The notes: a model not told the origin generated them from the letters alone. A stretch of 64,000 nucleotides of DNA from Puccinia triticina (GCF_026914185.1 NC_070575.1:1674001-1738000); one strand, 5' to 3'; shown: positions 10,701 to 23,009, numbered from the stretch's first letter. Translations and numbers: made by a program.

Positions 10701-12162
10701 TGAAAGAATATAAAGAACTTAAGGCAGATATAATCTGTGCTAATAATTATGAAAAAAAAGATAATTTTAACTAATGTTTGATTAAAAAGATGAATCAATT
10801 TTGCAAATAAGATTTGATAATGTGATTTTACAATGATAATTCTGTTGTTTGATCAATTTGATTGATTGATTTTAGTCTTTTGGAGACTTATTAGCACTTG
10901 GTGAGAAAATACAAAGAATGAGCTTTGGTTGCGTTTGTTGCGTTGCGCTATTGCAATTAGAAGAGAGACTAGGTAGATGTGAAAGAGAAGAAGTGATTAA
11001 TCTTTCAACTTCTTTCCTTTGTTCATCAATCAGTGTGATCATTGACTCACCTTGAGTTCAACACACACTGATCCTTCTCATCAGAGATGATGACGTCACT
11101 TGCGTCATCTCTCAATTCATCCACTGTGCGCTTTCTCTTTGGCTGCTCTAAATCAGAGCTTGCCGAGCCTATGCGTGAAAGAAACTGTAAAATTTCAGAC
11201 AACTAAGAGTATATTTTCATATTAGATCTCACTATTCTTTGAGCTATTTACATTGAGTCTTTGCAAGAAATAATGAATGGAAAAGAAGGAAGAAAGATAT
11301 ACCTAAGAGCAGAACAGATAATCTGCTTCTTGGCTAAGTATGTGGGATTGAGATCGACTGGTAGTTGACTGAGATGAACTGAGATGAAGAAAGGTTCTAA
11401 GGAATATTGAGAGTTGAAGTGACCGGTAGAACAAAACAGATCTAGTGGATGATCTGCGCGCAAACGCTTCTAGTCAGCGGTCTTATTCTCTGTTGAGAAC
11501 TCGGGCAGGCTCATTGAGCTTACCTGTGCTGTTGACAAGAATGACTGTTCTCTTTCGATCAACTTATTCTTGTTTGGCTTGTGGATGTGGTCGATGCCTA
11601 TTGCACACAAGTTATCCTTTTGTTAGTTTATTCTGAATCACTAGTGACCATGATCTTGTCACATACTTAATGGTATTAAGGCTGATTCTTTTGGCTAACG
11701 GTGGCGGAGTAATTCTTTCTGCGAGTAATCTGACAGTAGTGATGAGATGACTTGTTAGCCTGGGGAGCGGTCTGCTGGGCTAACAATGTCTCCTTAGGTA
11801 CTCACGATGTGGCCTTTCCGCCCATCTCGTTTGCCTTGGTCTGGTCTCTGTTCCCAGTGGGTTGTGAGGCTTGGACTCGTTCCCTCGGATACTTGTGGCT
11901 TGTTTCGCCTGGATATTCTGAGGAAGAGGCTGAGATTAGTCTCATCTCTTGGATATCCAAGGAGCTGAAACCTTGTGGCTTACCAGGCTGTGCAAGGTAG
12001 CTCGTGTCATGTTTGACACGCTTTACTCCGCTGTCTGTGACAGGTCGAAGAGTCTGACAGAAACTATTTCAGCATTTTCATCCCCAAGAGTATGTACAAC
12101 TTGTACAACTCACATGAGGTATTTCTCTTTTGAGAAATTAATCTAGTTCCGGAATTCCAACA
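10701..12162 (-). repeat. candidate solo LTR, 1462 bp
   Basis: Read on the minus strand it starts TGTTGGAATTCCGGAAC and ends TTCTTTCA, that is TG...CA. ACATG stands directly on both sides (10696-10700 and 12163-12167), the 5-bp duplication expected of an LTR element. No coding region is convincing inside. The 5-bp match could arise by chance, so this remains a candidate. Confidence 0.5.
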
Positions 12163-12167
12163 ACATG

Positions 12168-12857
12168 GGGGCACTGCAAATAGTGCACACATTAAGATGA
12201 AAATCAGGTAAGAGAAGAACAGAAATATAATTTACCTAACCTGATCAGTTAGAATGGAATCTAGTCCTCCCAACACACATATTCCACACCATTGCCAATA
12301 CCACAGCTTCTCAGTTAGACATGCGCCAAGTATCAAAATTCTAGATATTCTTCAAGTATGTATGAATTGATGCCCTCCAATTTTTGTATCAAAAAATCAG
12401 GTAATAGAAGAGTTGGAATGATATCAACTTATCCTACTCATTCACATCTTCATTGATTCTTACCCTGACCAAGATAAGTTTTGACATGTTGATTCACCAA
12501 AAAAGCACTATTCAACCTACAACAGACATTTGTTCCACTCCTAATACTTCACACATTCAGGATGTGTTTCACCAGCCTTGAAATGCTGTCTGGCAGTGGT
12601 TTTGAGTGAAGAGTTACAGCTTGACCCATCATTGCAAAGTTCAACTGCTCGGAAGAGCCGGTCCGAGCAGTTCTTGGATATGGCCGCCCGACAAGAGGTC
12701 TGACTTGCCTGTCTGAGCCGATGGGCAATTCTGGTGACTGCTTGAACAAGGCTGTTTGACATCTCATCGGACGGCCACAACCGAGAACTGTTCGGACAGA
12801 CCAGGCCGAGGACTCATCAGAACTACTGGTCCGAGCAGTCAATTCAGGTAGTGCATG
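12168..12857. other. no gene seen
   Basis: Short open frames on both strands show no recognisable family or codon signal. I see no repeat structure apart from the flanking elements. Confidence 0.5.
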
Positions 12858-13540
12858 CAACACCGCAACCGCTGCGCTGCCACAGCGGGAAAAGTAGCGA
12901 AAGCGCAGCGGTTTTGGACCCGCTTCGCTAAAGCTTTTGGCAGCGGGTGAACCGCTGCGCTTTTCGCTAATTGATACGGGAGGAAAAAAAAACAGATTTC
13001 AGCGCGCTTTTTCAGCGGCGCGCAGCGGGTCTTCCGCTGCGCTAACCGCTGAAAAAGCGCAAAATCGCTGCGCTATGCGCTGAAAAGCGGCAAACTCGCT
13101 GGAAAGCGCGCTGAGCGCTGAAAAGCGGTGAATTTACCTGAAATTCTGATAATCCTGCCCACAAACCAGTTGAGGTTTGTTTTTGTGCATCTTTTTTCTC
13201 CGCTCTCACCGCTATTTGCAGCAAAAAGCGGCTCAGCGGGCAAAAGCGCCGCAGCGCTCTGTGCTAGAACCGCTTTCTGCAGCGAAAAGCTGCTAAAAGC
13301 AAAGAAAAGCGCTCCCAGCCGCTGTGCCGCTTTCGCTGCGCTATTTTGCAGCGAAAGCGGAATAAAATCGCTGCGCTATTTAACAATGAAAATCCGTGCA
13401 GCGGGATTTTCGCTTCGCTGACGCTGAAAACAGCGTCTAGCCGCTGACGCTTTCGCTTTTTGGCGCCAGGAAAAGCGGATGGCCGCTGCGCTTCGCTATT
13501 TTGGCGCTTTTATCAGCGAAGCGCAGCGGTTGCGGTGTTG
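12858..13540. mobile_element. GCAGCG-rich inverted-repeat element, 683 bp
   Basis: The ends are perfect inverted repeats of at least 20 bp beginning CAACACCGCAACCGCTGCGC, and GTGCATG flanks the element on both sides (12851-12857 and 13541-13547) as a 7-bp target duplication. The interior is packed with AGCGCAGCGG / CGCTGCGCTT words on both strands, so it could fold extensively. No protein is coded. The terminal CA...TG and the 7-bp duplication are shared with the MITEs at 25209, 26151 and 41282, although the rest of the terminus differs. Confidence 0.8.
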
Positions 13541-13547
13541 GTGCATG

Positions 13548-13944
13548 TCACAATGACTTGCAATAAGAAGGGCGCTGAGGGGCTTGGAGGATGGAGGTAG
13601 CCGAGCAAGATCTATGGGACCCCAATGAGTAGGCTAGTCAGAGCGAAGAGAATATCAATTGGCGACAAGTCGCATTAGATGACGTTGGTTGATGGGCGCC
13701 AAAAAAAAAAACTTACCAGCTAACAGCAACTCAAACAATCTCGCGCGACAGTTTAACCTCAAGTTGTTATGTGATTGTTTTGGATGAGTTGTTTTCTTGG
13801 TGGCGATAGGTGGCAATGGGGTTTGGAGTGTGTGTGCCAGCTTTGAAGTGTAGGCGCGGTGTGGAATGGCAGTCAGAGTCTCAGATTCGCGCGTGATTGA
13901 AGCGGGTTTCAATCGAGGGGATTTCCAACATCTCGCAGGGATTT
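13548..13944. other. unresolved; possible minus-strand exon
   Basis: On the minus strand an open stretch of about 50 codons (near 13870 down to 13718) ends at a good donor (CTG/GTAAGTTTT), but I could not find a matching downstream exon. No family recognised. Confidence 0.25.
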
Positions 13945-13947
13945 TCA

Positions 13948-14254
13948 GGCCCCAATTATAAACACTTTTTTGAGATATTTTTGAAAGGTTTTTGAAAAGG
14001 GGCCTCAGGCCCCAATTATAAACACTTTTTTGAGATATTTTTGAAAAGTTTTTGAACTTGCCCAAAAAAGAAATTGAACTTTTTTTGAAATCTTTTTAAT
14101 TTCAAAAATACTGCAGATGCACTCAAATACACCCAGGAGGTGTGTTTGAAGCATTTTTGAAAAAAAAAATGTTTTCATTTTGTTTTCAAAAACTTTTTGG
14201 TTCATTTCAAAAACTTTTCAAAAATATCTCAAAAAAGTGTTTATAATTGGGGCC
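13948..14254. mobile_element. GGCCCC-ended MITE with a duplicated arm
   Basis: 14008-14254 has inverted arms of about 50 bp starting GGCCCCAATTATAAACAC, with TCA on both sides (14005-14007 and 14255-14257). An extra copy of the left arm lies at 13948-14004, also after TCA, giving a 60-bp direct repeat. A 3-bp duplication and GGCC ends would fit a PIF/Harbinger-type MITE, but no transposase is present to prove it. Confidence 0.75.
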
Positions 14255-14624
14255 TCAGTCCACAACTGGGCTCACGTGCACGCGCAAGCCCAGTCTAACA
14301 CTGGCTGGTTGGAGGTTACATAGGTCCTTGTGTTAAGTTCGGGCTTCGATAAGCTCGACGAAGTTCAGGTCGCATGATTGACATCCGCATCCCTCCGTGT
14401 TGACTTCAGTGGAGGCCCGTGGGCGCCACTGCGCGCTCAAGCGGGCACCCACCAAGCGGGGTGCGCACTGGCGCCCGCCGCAGACAGACCGACCGTTCCC
14501 CGCTGGTCTTCGGTGGGTAACCACTGACAAACATTTTCGGGGAGGGGGAAGGCAAAAAAAAAAACGATTCGGGATCCAAATATCCAGAACCAGAACAGGA
14601 ACAGCAAGAACAGGAACAGCAAGG

Positions 14625-15379
14625 ATGTCAGATGCCGGCGATGATTACGGGAATGGCGGGTAAGTCTTCTGTTTCTCTCCACGTGTTCACGCGAAATGAA
14701 ATTGGCTGATGATAGTTCAAATTGCTTGGGATTTCCGGTTGGGCTTTGCACCGTCTAGTGATATGGGTGAAATTCATGATCTCGTAGGATCAGAAGAGGA
14801 CTACGGGGGCGAGGACGGGCGGGAATTAGAAGAAGACGTGAACGGAGACGTGAACGGACATCTCGAAGGCGGAGAAAATTCAGCAAATGCCCAGGGAGTT
14901 GTCCACAGTGGAATGCCGTTCGTGAATCAATCATCCCACTCGAAATAGACCTTTCTACGGAATCGCAAGTCGAAATCATCAATGTTGACATAGATTGATC
15001 ATGTTTTCTTTGGAATCTCAGTGGAGAAGGTGCTTTAGCTGGACAACCCAATAAGGTTAGAACGACAACACCATATATGACTAAATACGAACGAGCTCGA
15101 ATACTGGGCACTCGAGCCCTCCAAATCAGGTACGGTGTTAAGCTTCCGTATTCCGGCAGCTCTGTTGGGTGAAGCAAGCTGATTTTTCCCCGATTATTTG
15201 CTCGACCCCTTCTCGTTAGTATGAATGCACCAGTCTTAGTTCCTCTTGACGGTGAATCAGATCCGCTGGAGATCGCCATGAAAGAACTTAGTCAACGCAA
15301 AATCCCCCTGATAGTCCGTCGTTTTCTCCCCGATGGAAGCTATGAAGACTGGAGCGTCAGTGAATTGATCGCCGATTGA
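14625..15379 (+). CDS. RPB6: RNA polymerase subunit Rpb6 (ABC23), four exons
   Basis: Encodes the small subunit shared by nuclear RNA polymerases I, II and III, which helps hold the clamp and the largest subunit. Exons: 14625-14659, 14759-14917, 15022-15129, 15220-15379, giving about 153 residues, the normal fungal length. Exon 1 ends at GTAAGT; the last intron is GTACGG...TTAG. The acidic N-terminus is followed by the diagnostic C-terminal block: [20 protein letters not shown] across exon 3, [20 protein letters not shown] and [16 protein letters not shown] in exon 4. The second donor (CC/GTTCGT at 14918) is the only site that keeps the frame and is not a strong consensus, so that junction is less certain. 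The ATG follows CAAGG and has a short acidic start (MSDAGDDYG) as in relatives. Confidence 0.9.
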
Positions 15380-16903
15380 GACTGCTTAGTGTTGGGATTC
15401 TCGGCGGAATGAAACAATAACACCTTCTACCTGAAGGTGCTGCTCTACTCAAAACTGAAACGATATCGATGGCATAAAAAATCTCTCCCCAGTAGATACT
15501 GCTTCCTTTGTTTGTATGATACTTTTACTCAGACTACACCACTTGGCACTAACTTTGCTAAGTCCCTCCTCGGACGAGTGAAGCGACCTCCGCAGAGGGT
15601 CCCTGTGGGAAGGTGTCCCCCCTCCAATAGGGGGGGTTTACAATAGGATAAACAAATTAGAGTCAATTTTAAGGCATTTATCAACAACTTTTTAAAAATA
15701 TGGCAAGATGTGCAGGATTGGGAGTCCCCTGAGAATCACAGCAACTTCATTTTTCAATAAATTGTTCATAAAGGCCCTAAAATGTCCAATTGGGAACCCC
15801 CCCCCTCCCCAATAGAGAGACTTGGTTAAGTTAGCTAAACCTTGATACTCAAAATGTATTTTGTTAGCTTAAAGCACGCCGACCATCGAAATTGGCAGAC
15901 TTCAAAGTGGGGGGGGGGAGGGGGGTGTAATCCACTGCGGTCCTGACCCCTTTGTTGACTTGCTGGTTGGACAGCACCAATTTTGAGAAAGTGTGCGCCA
16001 CTGGATGCCCACAATACCCCCAATCCCATGCACATGTGGGATGTGTGCCCACCCCAATGCTGAACTAAGCCTATTCAAGGAGAGTCCTAGTTATGGCCTG
16101 ACAAGAACAGGATTTGTGCATCATTTTGTTGTTTTTTGACTTCAACATCCTGTAGCACCTACAACTGAGCACCTGAATAAAAAAAATCAAAATCAGGGAA
16201 GTGGAGCCTACCTTCTTGCCTATTACTTGTTAAGGGAAAAAGTGGTGATGCTTGCTACTTGACTACTTATATATCCTCTGAGGTATGAAAGATCTTGATG
16301 GGAAACTTGATTGAGATCACGCTAGTGAATTTATGTGAATTTAGCTTGTAACTCTGAGTGAGATCTGTGTTCTAGTTAGGATTGCCTGAGTGGCATGCTG
16401 AAACTGAGGAGGGAAAACATGCTCCTTATATAGTAAAATGTGAGTGATTTTTGCCGGTGGGGAAGTCAGTTGAGTGATTTATGCTGGTGTGACTTCTCCT
16501 GTGAGGGATTTTTGCTGCATGGAAGCTTCCATTGAGGGATTTTAGCTAGTGAGACATTGTGTGATCCAAAATGTGACTGATAATTTCATGTGACCATTCA
16601 GGGGGCACGTGTGTGCACCTGTATAAACTAAACCCTAACTATGTACTTGTACCTGATTACATACTATGTACTACCAAATATAATTCTATAGTATTTGATT
16701 ATGTTCTATCAAAAAAAGATTAATCCCAAATAAATTTTGACTGAGTGGAGCTAGCCTAGTGGTTCAAGTGAGTGAGTAGGGGTTAAATGATCTAATTGTG
16801 CAACAATACATCCAAGAATATGCATCCTTCTCATACAGTGAACCAAGACTTTATGCAATTTTATATTTGAAACAGATTTGGCACACCACATCACTTATCC
16901 TGG
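15380..16903. other. intergenic, no gene seen
   Basis: Contains C-rich and G-rich runs (15796-15812, 15909-15926) and a degenerate ~40-bp tandem repeat around TGAGTGATTTTTGC / TGAGGGATTTTAGC at about 16440-16555, next to a TATATAGT motif. This may be LTR remains, but termini were not found. Confidence 0.5.
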
Positions 16904-16911
16904 TACACATT

Positions 16912-18073
16912 TAGAGATGGCCTCTCGCACCCGGGTACCCGCCTGAAATTTTGCAAATTCTCAACACCCTCACCGACACCCGGCACCTGAAGGATTTTCA
17001 ACCGGAGGCAAGCGGAGCGGGCGGGAGAAAGATTGGCTTAGCCAATAGCAGACAAAGTCTGAGAAAAAGGACCGATGAAACTTACTTGAAGGGGCTAATG
17101 TGCCTTCGCAGATAAGACAGTGGGCGGGCTCAAGTGCGCACACAGGAACAGATGGTCAGAGCTGATTGCTTTGATTTCTTGGAGTCTAGCGGTTTTAAGT
17201 AGACTACATACAATATGGTTAACTTGTGGGCGCGGATTTAATCATAATGAAGGAGAAGAAAAAAAAAGAGCACATGCATGACAGACAAACAAGAAAAGGT
17301 GACATGTTTGTGTCAAGGAGGAGAAAGAAGATTGAGAAGAGGAAGAGCGAGAACGAGTGAAATTCCAACAGCACCTGCCGGCGTTTGCTTGGCGAGTATA
17401 CTGGGTACCTGCTGGCGGGTACCGGGTGCAGGGGCGGGTACCTGCTCTGATATACTCACTGCCAGTGAGAAATGCCTCCCGGTCAGCAATACATACACTT
17501 GCTTACCAGGAGGGATTCCCACAGTCAGCAAGCTCATTGATGACCAGGAGGGAGTCCTCCCAGCCATCAATTATATTGATGACTGGGAGCAAGTCCTCCC
17601 AGCCATCAATTATATCAATGACCGGGAGGCAGTCCTCCCAGCCATCAATTATAATGATGACTGGGAGGGAATCCTCCCGGTCATTAATATACTCGCTGAC
17701 CCGGGGATTCCTCCCAGAGTCCCAGGGGTGTACGTACCTCCTTGACCAGAGGGATCCCTCCGGTCAAAGAGGTGCACAAGCTTTTTGAAAGGAGGGACTC
17801 CTTGGGTCAAGGAGGTGTACACACCTCTGGGCGGAGGGATTGCTCCGCTTGAGGTAGTATGTACACCTCCCACCTCTTCAAAAGGAGAGATCCCTCCGAT
17901 CCATCTGGCCCCCCAAGATGGGCAGGTACCCGTTTTTTCCTGCCCAAAAACTGAACACCTGCACCCGCACCCGGCACCCACCGGCGGGTGCTGAGCGGGT
18001 GTTCCGGGTACCTGGCTGAGCGGGTGTTCCAGGTACCTGCTGGCGGGTGCCAGGTACCCAAGTGCCATCTCTA
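16912..18073. mobile_element. complete non-autonomous hAT-like element, 1162 bp
   Basis: Ends are TAGAGATGGC... and ...GCCATCTCTA, flanked by a perfect 8-bp duplication TACACATT (16904-16911 and 18074-18081), the hallmark of hAT insertion. Subterminal regions contain GGTACC palindromes and CACCCG/CGGGTG words (16927-16990, 17400-17450, 17930-18058). The centre is a tandem array of ~48-bp hairpin units built on CCTCCCAGCCATCAATTAT (17526-17690), followed by related GGAGGGA/TCCCTCC hairpins to about 17890. No transposase is encoded; the related autonomous element at 59996-63901 could be of the kind that moves it. Confidence 0.85.
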
Positions 18074-18305
18074 TACACATTCTTGAAGAGAGGCAGAATG
18101 GTTTATTTCTTACCAGGAGCATCCTTCATTTCTACAGCACATACAGTTCAAAGCATGGATGGTTTAGCATGCTAGATTGAAAGTAGGAAAGTTGTGGTGT
18201 GCAAAATTCAAAGCTCAATTAAGGGCTATAATTAATCCAGACAGGCCGCAGGCAGGAAGTGGGATCTCACCAACAGAGGCTAGGCAGGGGTTTAGAATTT
18301 GGGGT

Positions 18306-18676
18306 TATGAAACACCAGTTGACAGCGGGTGAGCGATGAGGAGAGCAAAGACTCCGATGAGCGAGCAGAAGCAAAAAGACTAACACCTATGAAACACCAG
18401 TTGACAGCGGGTGAGCAATGAGGAGAGCAAAGACTCCGATGAGCGAGCAGAAGCGAAAAGACTAATACCTGAACAAGGTATTAGAGTGACACGATAGGAT
18501 GAGTTGTGTAAGGAAGAAGGAAAAGCGAAACAAGGAGTAACAAGGTTGACTAGCAATACATTAGAAATAGCGAAACCTAATGTATGATAGTCGGACTTGA
18601 GAGCAACCGGTTGAGCGATCTTCAAACCTAACCAAGCACCTTGAAGATCGTGTGACATCTTGCTTTTATCGTCACA
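18306..18676 (-). repeat. copia 3' LTR, 371 bp
   Basis: Begins on the minus strand at 18676 (TGTGACGATAAAAGC). Its distal end contains an 82-bp unit (starting TATGAAACACCAGTTGACAG on the plus strand) twice in tandem, at 18306 and 18388. Confidence 0.9.
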
Positions 18677-18700
18677 GCCCCCCGTGCTCGATAGGTCATA

Positions 18701-21700
18701 CTAGGAGTTATTGGAACAGTCAGCAACAGAGACGTTGAGAAGAGCGGCTCTGATTTTGATGGGAGTTAATGACTTGGTCAGAAAGTCGGTGACGTTTTTG
18801 CCGGTCGGAATGTAAGATAGAATGAAGGATTTTGTCTTGGAAATATGATGACGGAGACAATGATAGCAAACACCAATATGTCGAGTTTGCTGTTGATACA
18901 CTGTATTTTTAAGTAAGGCGACGGCGCCTTGATTGTTGCAGTACATGGTGACGCGATTAGCAGGGATTTGAAGAAATGGTCGAAGCGAGTCGAGTAGCTG
19001 TTGAACCCAAAGAATGTCCTGACCGGTTTCTGAGCATGCACGATATTCCGCCTCCGTCGTAGACAAAGCCGGAGCGCCAAGATCCATCTTGTGACAACGC
19101 CAACCAACAAGGCCGTTATAAAGCACAGCGCTACCTGCGAAAGAGTATGCTTGTGCTGCTGTGGCATAGCTAGCGTCGGCGTAGGCGTGAAGAGTCAAAG
19201 GGGAAGGGGAAACAGCACCTAATTTTAAGCCGAAGTTTTTTGAGTGTTGAAGATAACGCATAACATGAAGAAAATGATTTTGATGTGTCTTTGAAGGCTT
19301 ATTGAGGTACTGAGAAAGATAACTACAGGGGAATGCGAGATCTGGATGAGTGCATTGAACTAAATAGTTTAGCAGTCCCACAGCTCTCCTGTAGTTGAAG
19401 TAGGCGGCGGGTGGCGAGGGATCAATCGGACAAGTGGTAGCGTTGGTAGGAAGGGGAGAAGTGACTGGTCGGCAGTTCATCATTCCAAATTCTTCTAGGA
19501 TCTCGTGAATGTACCGGTCTTGAGAAAGCGTGATTGTGTGATTGGCACGATTTCGAGTGACTCTCATGCCCAAGACCCATTTGCATTCTCCTAGATCTTC
19601 CATCTCGAATCATGCAGTGATTTTATTTTTGAAGAATTGAACATCTGATCCAACGATTACCAAATTGTCAACGTGAATGAAGACGCAGCAGAAGTTTGAT
19701 TTGTCTTGATGCACAAAGAGACAAGGATTGACGCGCACATTTCACGTCCATCTGATGGATTTGAAGGTTGAAGACAGCACCAAGACCAAGAACTATTTGA
19801 AGTGTCGAAGGTCGTCCTGTCGGAGCAAAATTTGCGTCGTAGTCGATTCCCTCAATTTGTTGGAAACCACGTACACAGAGTCTTGCTTTGTATTTGAGCA
19901 GTTCTCCATCGGCGTCGAACTTTCGTTTGAAAACCCAGGTTGTATCCAAAGGTTTGCAGCCTGGAATAAGCGGAGCGACTACCCAGACCTCATGGCGCAT
20001 AATGTTGTTCAGTTCAACTTCTACAGCCATTAACCAATGCTCTTCATCCAAACGACCAAGTATTTCACCGTAAGTCTTTGGGTCTTTGATCGAAGCTGGT
20101 TCACCAACCACAAGATTCGCTTGATGTCGCATAATGACAAGAGCTCGTGGACGACGAGTTTTATTCTCAATGATGTTCGAAGTGTCAATGGAAGAATTGA
20201 TGTCTGAGGAGCTTCATCAAAAGCTGGAACGTACGTATAGCCTTTAACTGAGGATGTAGGTACGGTGGGTACAGGATTGACTGAGGAATCAACTTCAGCG
20301 ATTGTTGGAGTAAAGCTTGGTGGTGAAGAAGTTGGTTGTCCAGATGGAGGAGGCGACAAGATTGGCGGAGAAGCGGAAAGGAAGGGAGTGGGGGAAGACA
20401 GAGGTGACGGCAGTCGAGGTTGATCAACCGGAGACAATTGCTCAGAAGTCTCTGTCGAAGTGACTTCAGATACATGTGTTGCATCGAAAGGAACCGAATC
20501 TAAATTTTGATCGATTCCGAAGTCAAATAATGTGGTATCTGAGAGAAAGCTGGAGGAAGAAGGAGTTAGAAGAGGGAAACAGGATGGTGAGAATTTGACG
20601 TGATGCGAGAAAACAATCTTAGAGTTAGACGGCACCCACAATTTGTATGTGTGATGATGCTTGTCATAACCCAAGAAGATTGCTTCCGTTCCGGAAGGCG
20701 AGAATTTTGATACTCGAGTGTTTTTCTCTAAGTAGACCACAGCACAGCAACCAAAAGGAACAAGTCGTGATAAATCGGGAGTCTTTCCATGCCAAAATTC
20801 ATAAGGCAAAAGAAATTTTAAAGAACTATCAGGCGACCGATTTTCAAGATAGACCGAGGTGGAAACTGCTTCGCCCCACCACGACAAGGGTAAACCAGAA
20901 GTGGCTAAAAGTGTACGAGCTTTTTCGATCATGGTCCTGTTGCCTCGCTTGGAGAAGGGATTTTGTTGAGGAGTATAAGGAGCGGAAGTGAGATGTTGAA
21001 TTCCCTTTTCTGCATAGAGTGATTGGAAGCTTGAATTGACAAATTCGCCCCCATTATCTGAAACGACGGAGACGAGTTTGTTTCCAGTGAAGGTTTCAGC
21101 TTGATTAAGAAAACTTACAAATGTTGAAAACGTGTCGGACTTACGGCGCAAAGGAAAGATGAAGCAAAATTTGCTATAGCCATCGACAATCTTTAGGAAA
21201 TAGAGATTTCCGCCACAAGAAGGGGGAGTCATTGGACCACACAAATCCATGTGTATGCAGTCAAGTGTTTTGAAGACTGATGGGAATGAACCGGAAAATG
21301 GAGTTCTGTGCATCTTTGAGACATTGCAGACTGGACATTCTATGGTGTCAAAGGCTACATTTGGAAAAGCCTTCTTTAGGTAGGGTAGACTTGGATGTCC
21401 AAGAGCGCGATGAAGTTCCAAAGCCGATTGAGACGGACTAGAGGATACGTTTAGAGCCTTGAGGGTGTTCATCTTGATGAGTAAAACATTGTCGGTGGTA
21501 GATCCAGAACATAAAAGATGATTTTTGTGTGGACATTCAAAAGAAGATCCATTGAGAGTAGAAATAATGGAATAACCTTGTCGAATATAGTAAGATTGAG
21601 GAATCAAAGAGTTCGAGAGCTCAGGCACAAAGAAAGCCTCAGTGATGGAGATTGGGCCGGTCAACACATGAATAACAGCAGATCCAACGCCAAGAATCGG

Positions 21701-22786
21701 AATGGAGGCTCCGTTTGCTCCGTAAACTGATGAAGCGATTGGAGTGAATGTTGTGAAGTAATCCCGATATTTAAGGTAATGTCCAGAAGCACCAGTGTCA
21801 ATAGCATCTGAAACACCGGAATTGACGCTGAGAAGAGCTCGATTAGAAACATTCGTGTTTGAGTTGACCCGATCTATTGCGGCTTGGTGGTAAGCTATGG
21901 CCTTATCCGGATGAAGTTGATGGCATTCATCCTTGGTATGCGAAGTATCCGGATTGTGAACTCCAGATCGACAAGTAGGTCGACGGGATTTGTTCTTTTG
22001 AGATAATCCTTGAAATGCCAAAGGTTTGGCTTTTGAGGATTGCTGATTTTGATATACAGCCAAAGCTGTTGCTGCTGCAGTCACTTGAGCAGCGGCTTCA
22101 CGTTGACGTCGGAGTTCTGTTTCCAAGTCGGTTAAGAACTGAGTCATAGTGATATCAGGTTGAATGCCGTTAACTTTCTTCATGCTTGAAAATTGAAAGG
22201 CGCGGAAAGTGGTGTAAGAGAAAGGAAGTCGTTTAAGGACAAAGAAGATCCAGACAAGTTTGAGACTTTTAATGTTGAAGTCTTCAGTACTGACTTCAAT
22301 CATAAGCTGAAAAATTGTTTGAAATTCATCGATGTTTTCAGCCATGGTGTCTTCAGGAAAGGTGAAATCATGTAGCTTGTCCATGAGATTGGCCGAATTT
22401 TCAATAGAAATTTCAGCGTAGTGGTCTTGAATTGAATCCCATAAAGCGACTGGATCATATACGTCCAGATTTGGAACAAAACGAACGGCCTCAACCCGAG
22501 AAAGATGGAGTCGAATATAGTTGGTGACTTGTTTGACTTTGTGTTAATAATTGGGTCGAGAAATCAAGGCAGCAGTGTGAGTCTTGAGAAATTTATCGAG
22601 ACCCAGGAAACCTAGAGCGCATCGAATGTCGTAACGCCAGGTTGTAAAGTTAGAATGATTAAGTTTCTCGGTGCACAGTTTGATTCCTGTTGGACCGGAT
22701 CCACTAGAGAGAGAGGATTCAGCAGCCATGATGCCCGGAACAAGATCTTCTGGATGAAAAGTTGAAGTTGAATTTTTGGATGACAA
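18701..22786 (-). pseudogene. copia Gag-Pol with nonsense, frameshift, deletion and catalytic losses
   Basis: Starts at ATG 22786 (MSSKNSTST). A TAA at 22544-22546 interrupts Gag in frame; the frame resumes through protease (DTGASGHYLK), integrase zinc region (H-x4-H...C-x2-C) and the core DDE. The first two acids are present (HMDLCGP, SDNGGEF) but the Glu is Lys (PFSKRGNRTM). A one-base frameshift lies near 20200. Reverse transcriptase starts normally (TWVFKRKFDADGELLKYKAR...MDVKCA) but then jumps to VNPCLFVHQDKSNF, so the stretch containing the YGLKQ region is deleted; the YVDD box reads HVDN. A TGA follows before MEDLGECKWVLG (19603). RNase H down to 18701 looks intact (ADASY, STTEAEY). 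Confidence 0.85.
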
Positions 22787-22996
22787 TGATGGAGCTGAAG
22801 ATCTGATATTGGGTTTTACTTCTTGCTCAAAAGAAGTACTGGATGATGGATTGTCTGAAGAAACAGGTCGAGGAGTTGCTTTGGGTGAATATAGCCGGAA
22901 GTCTCCAGGAAGTTTTGGACGTTCCGCCAGGATAGAAGTCTATTCTACTTTTAGCACCTCGTCGTGAATCTCTGTATCTGACCTCTGCTCAATGAG

Positions 22997-23009
22997 CTGG
23001 GCTCATAAC
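22997..23009 (-). promoter_or_regulatory. copia primer binding site, initiator-tRNA anticodon-arm type
   Basis: Immediately inside the 5' LTR the plus strand reads CTGGGCTCATAAC, which has the anticodon stem-loop sequence of initiator tRNA-Met (CAU anticodon within GGGCTCATAA). On the element's sense strand this is a site complementary to that arm, as in Drosophila copia, which is primed by a 5' tRNA half. The assignment to tRNA-iMet is from general knowledge of its anticodon arm. Confidence 0.65.

Noticed and set aside
16741..16790. tRNA-like A box and GGTTCAAG
   Set aside because: The two boxes overlap instead of being 30-60 bp apart and no cloverleaf can be drawn.
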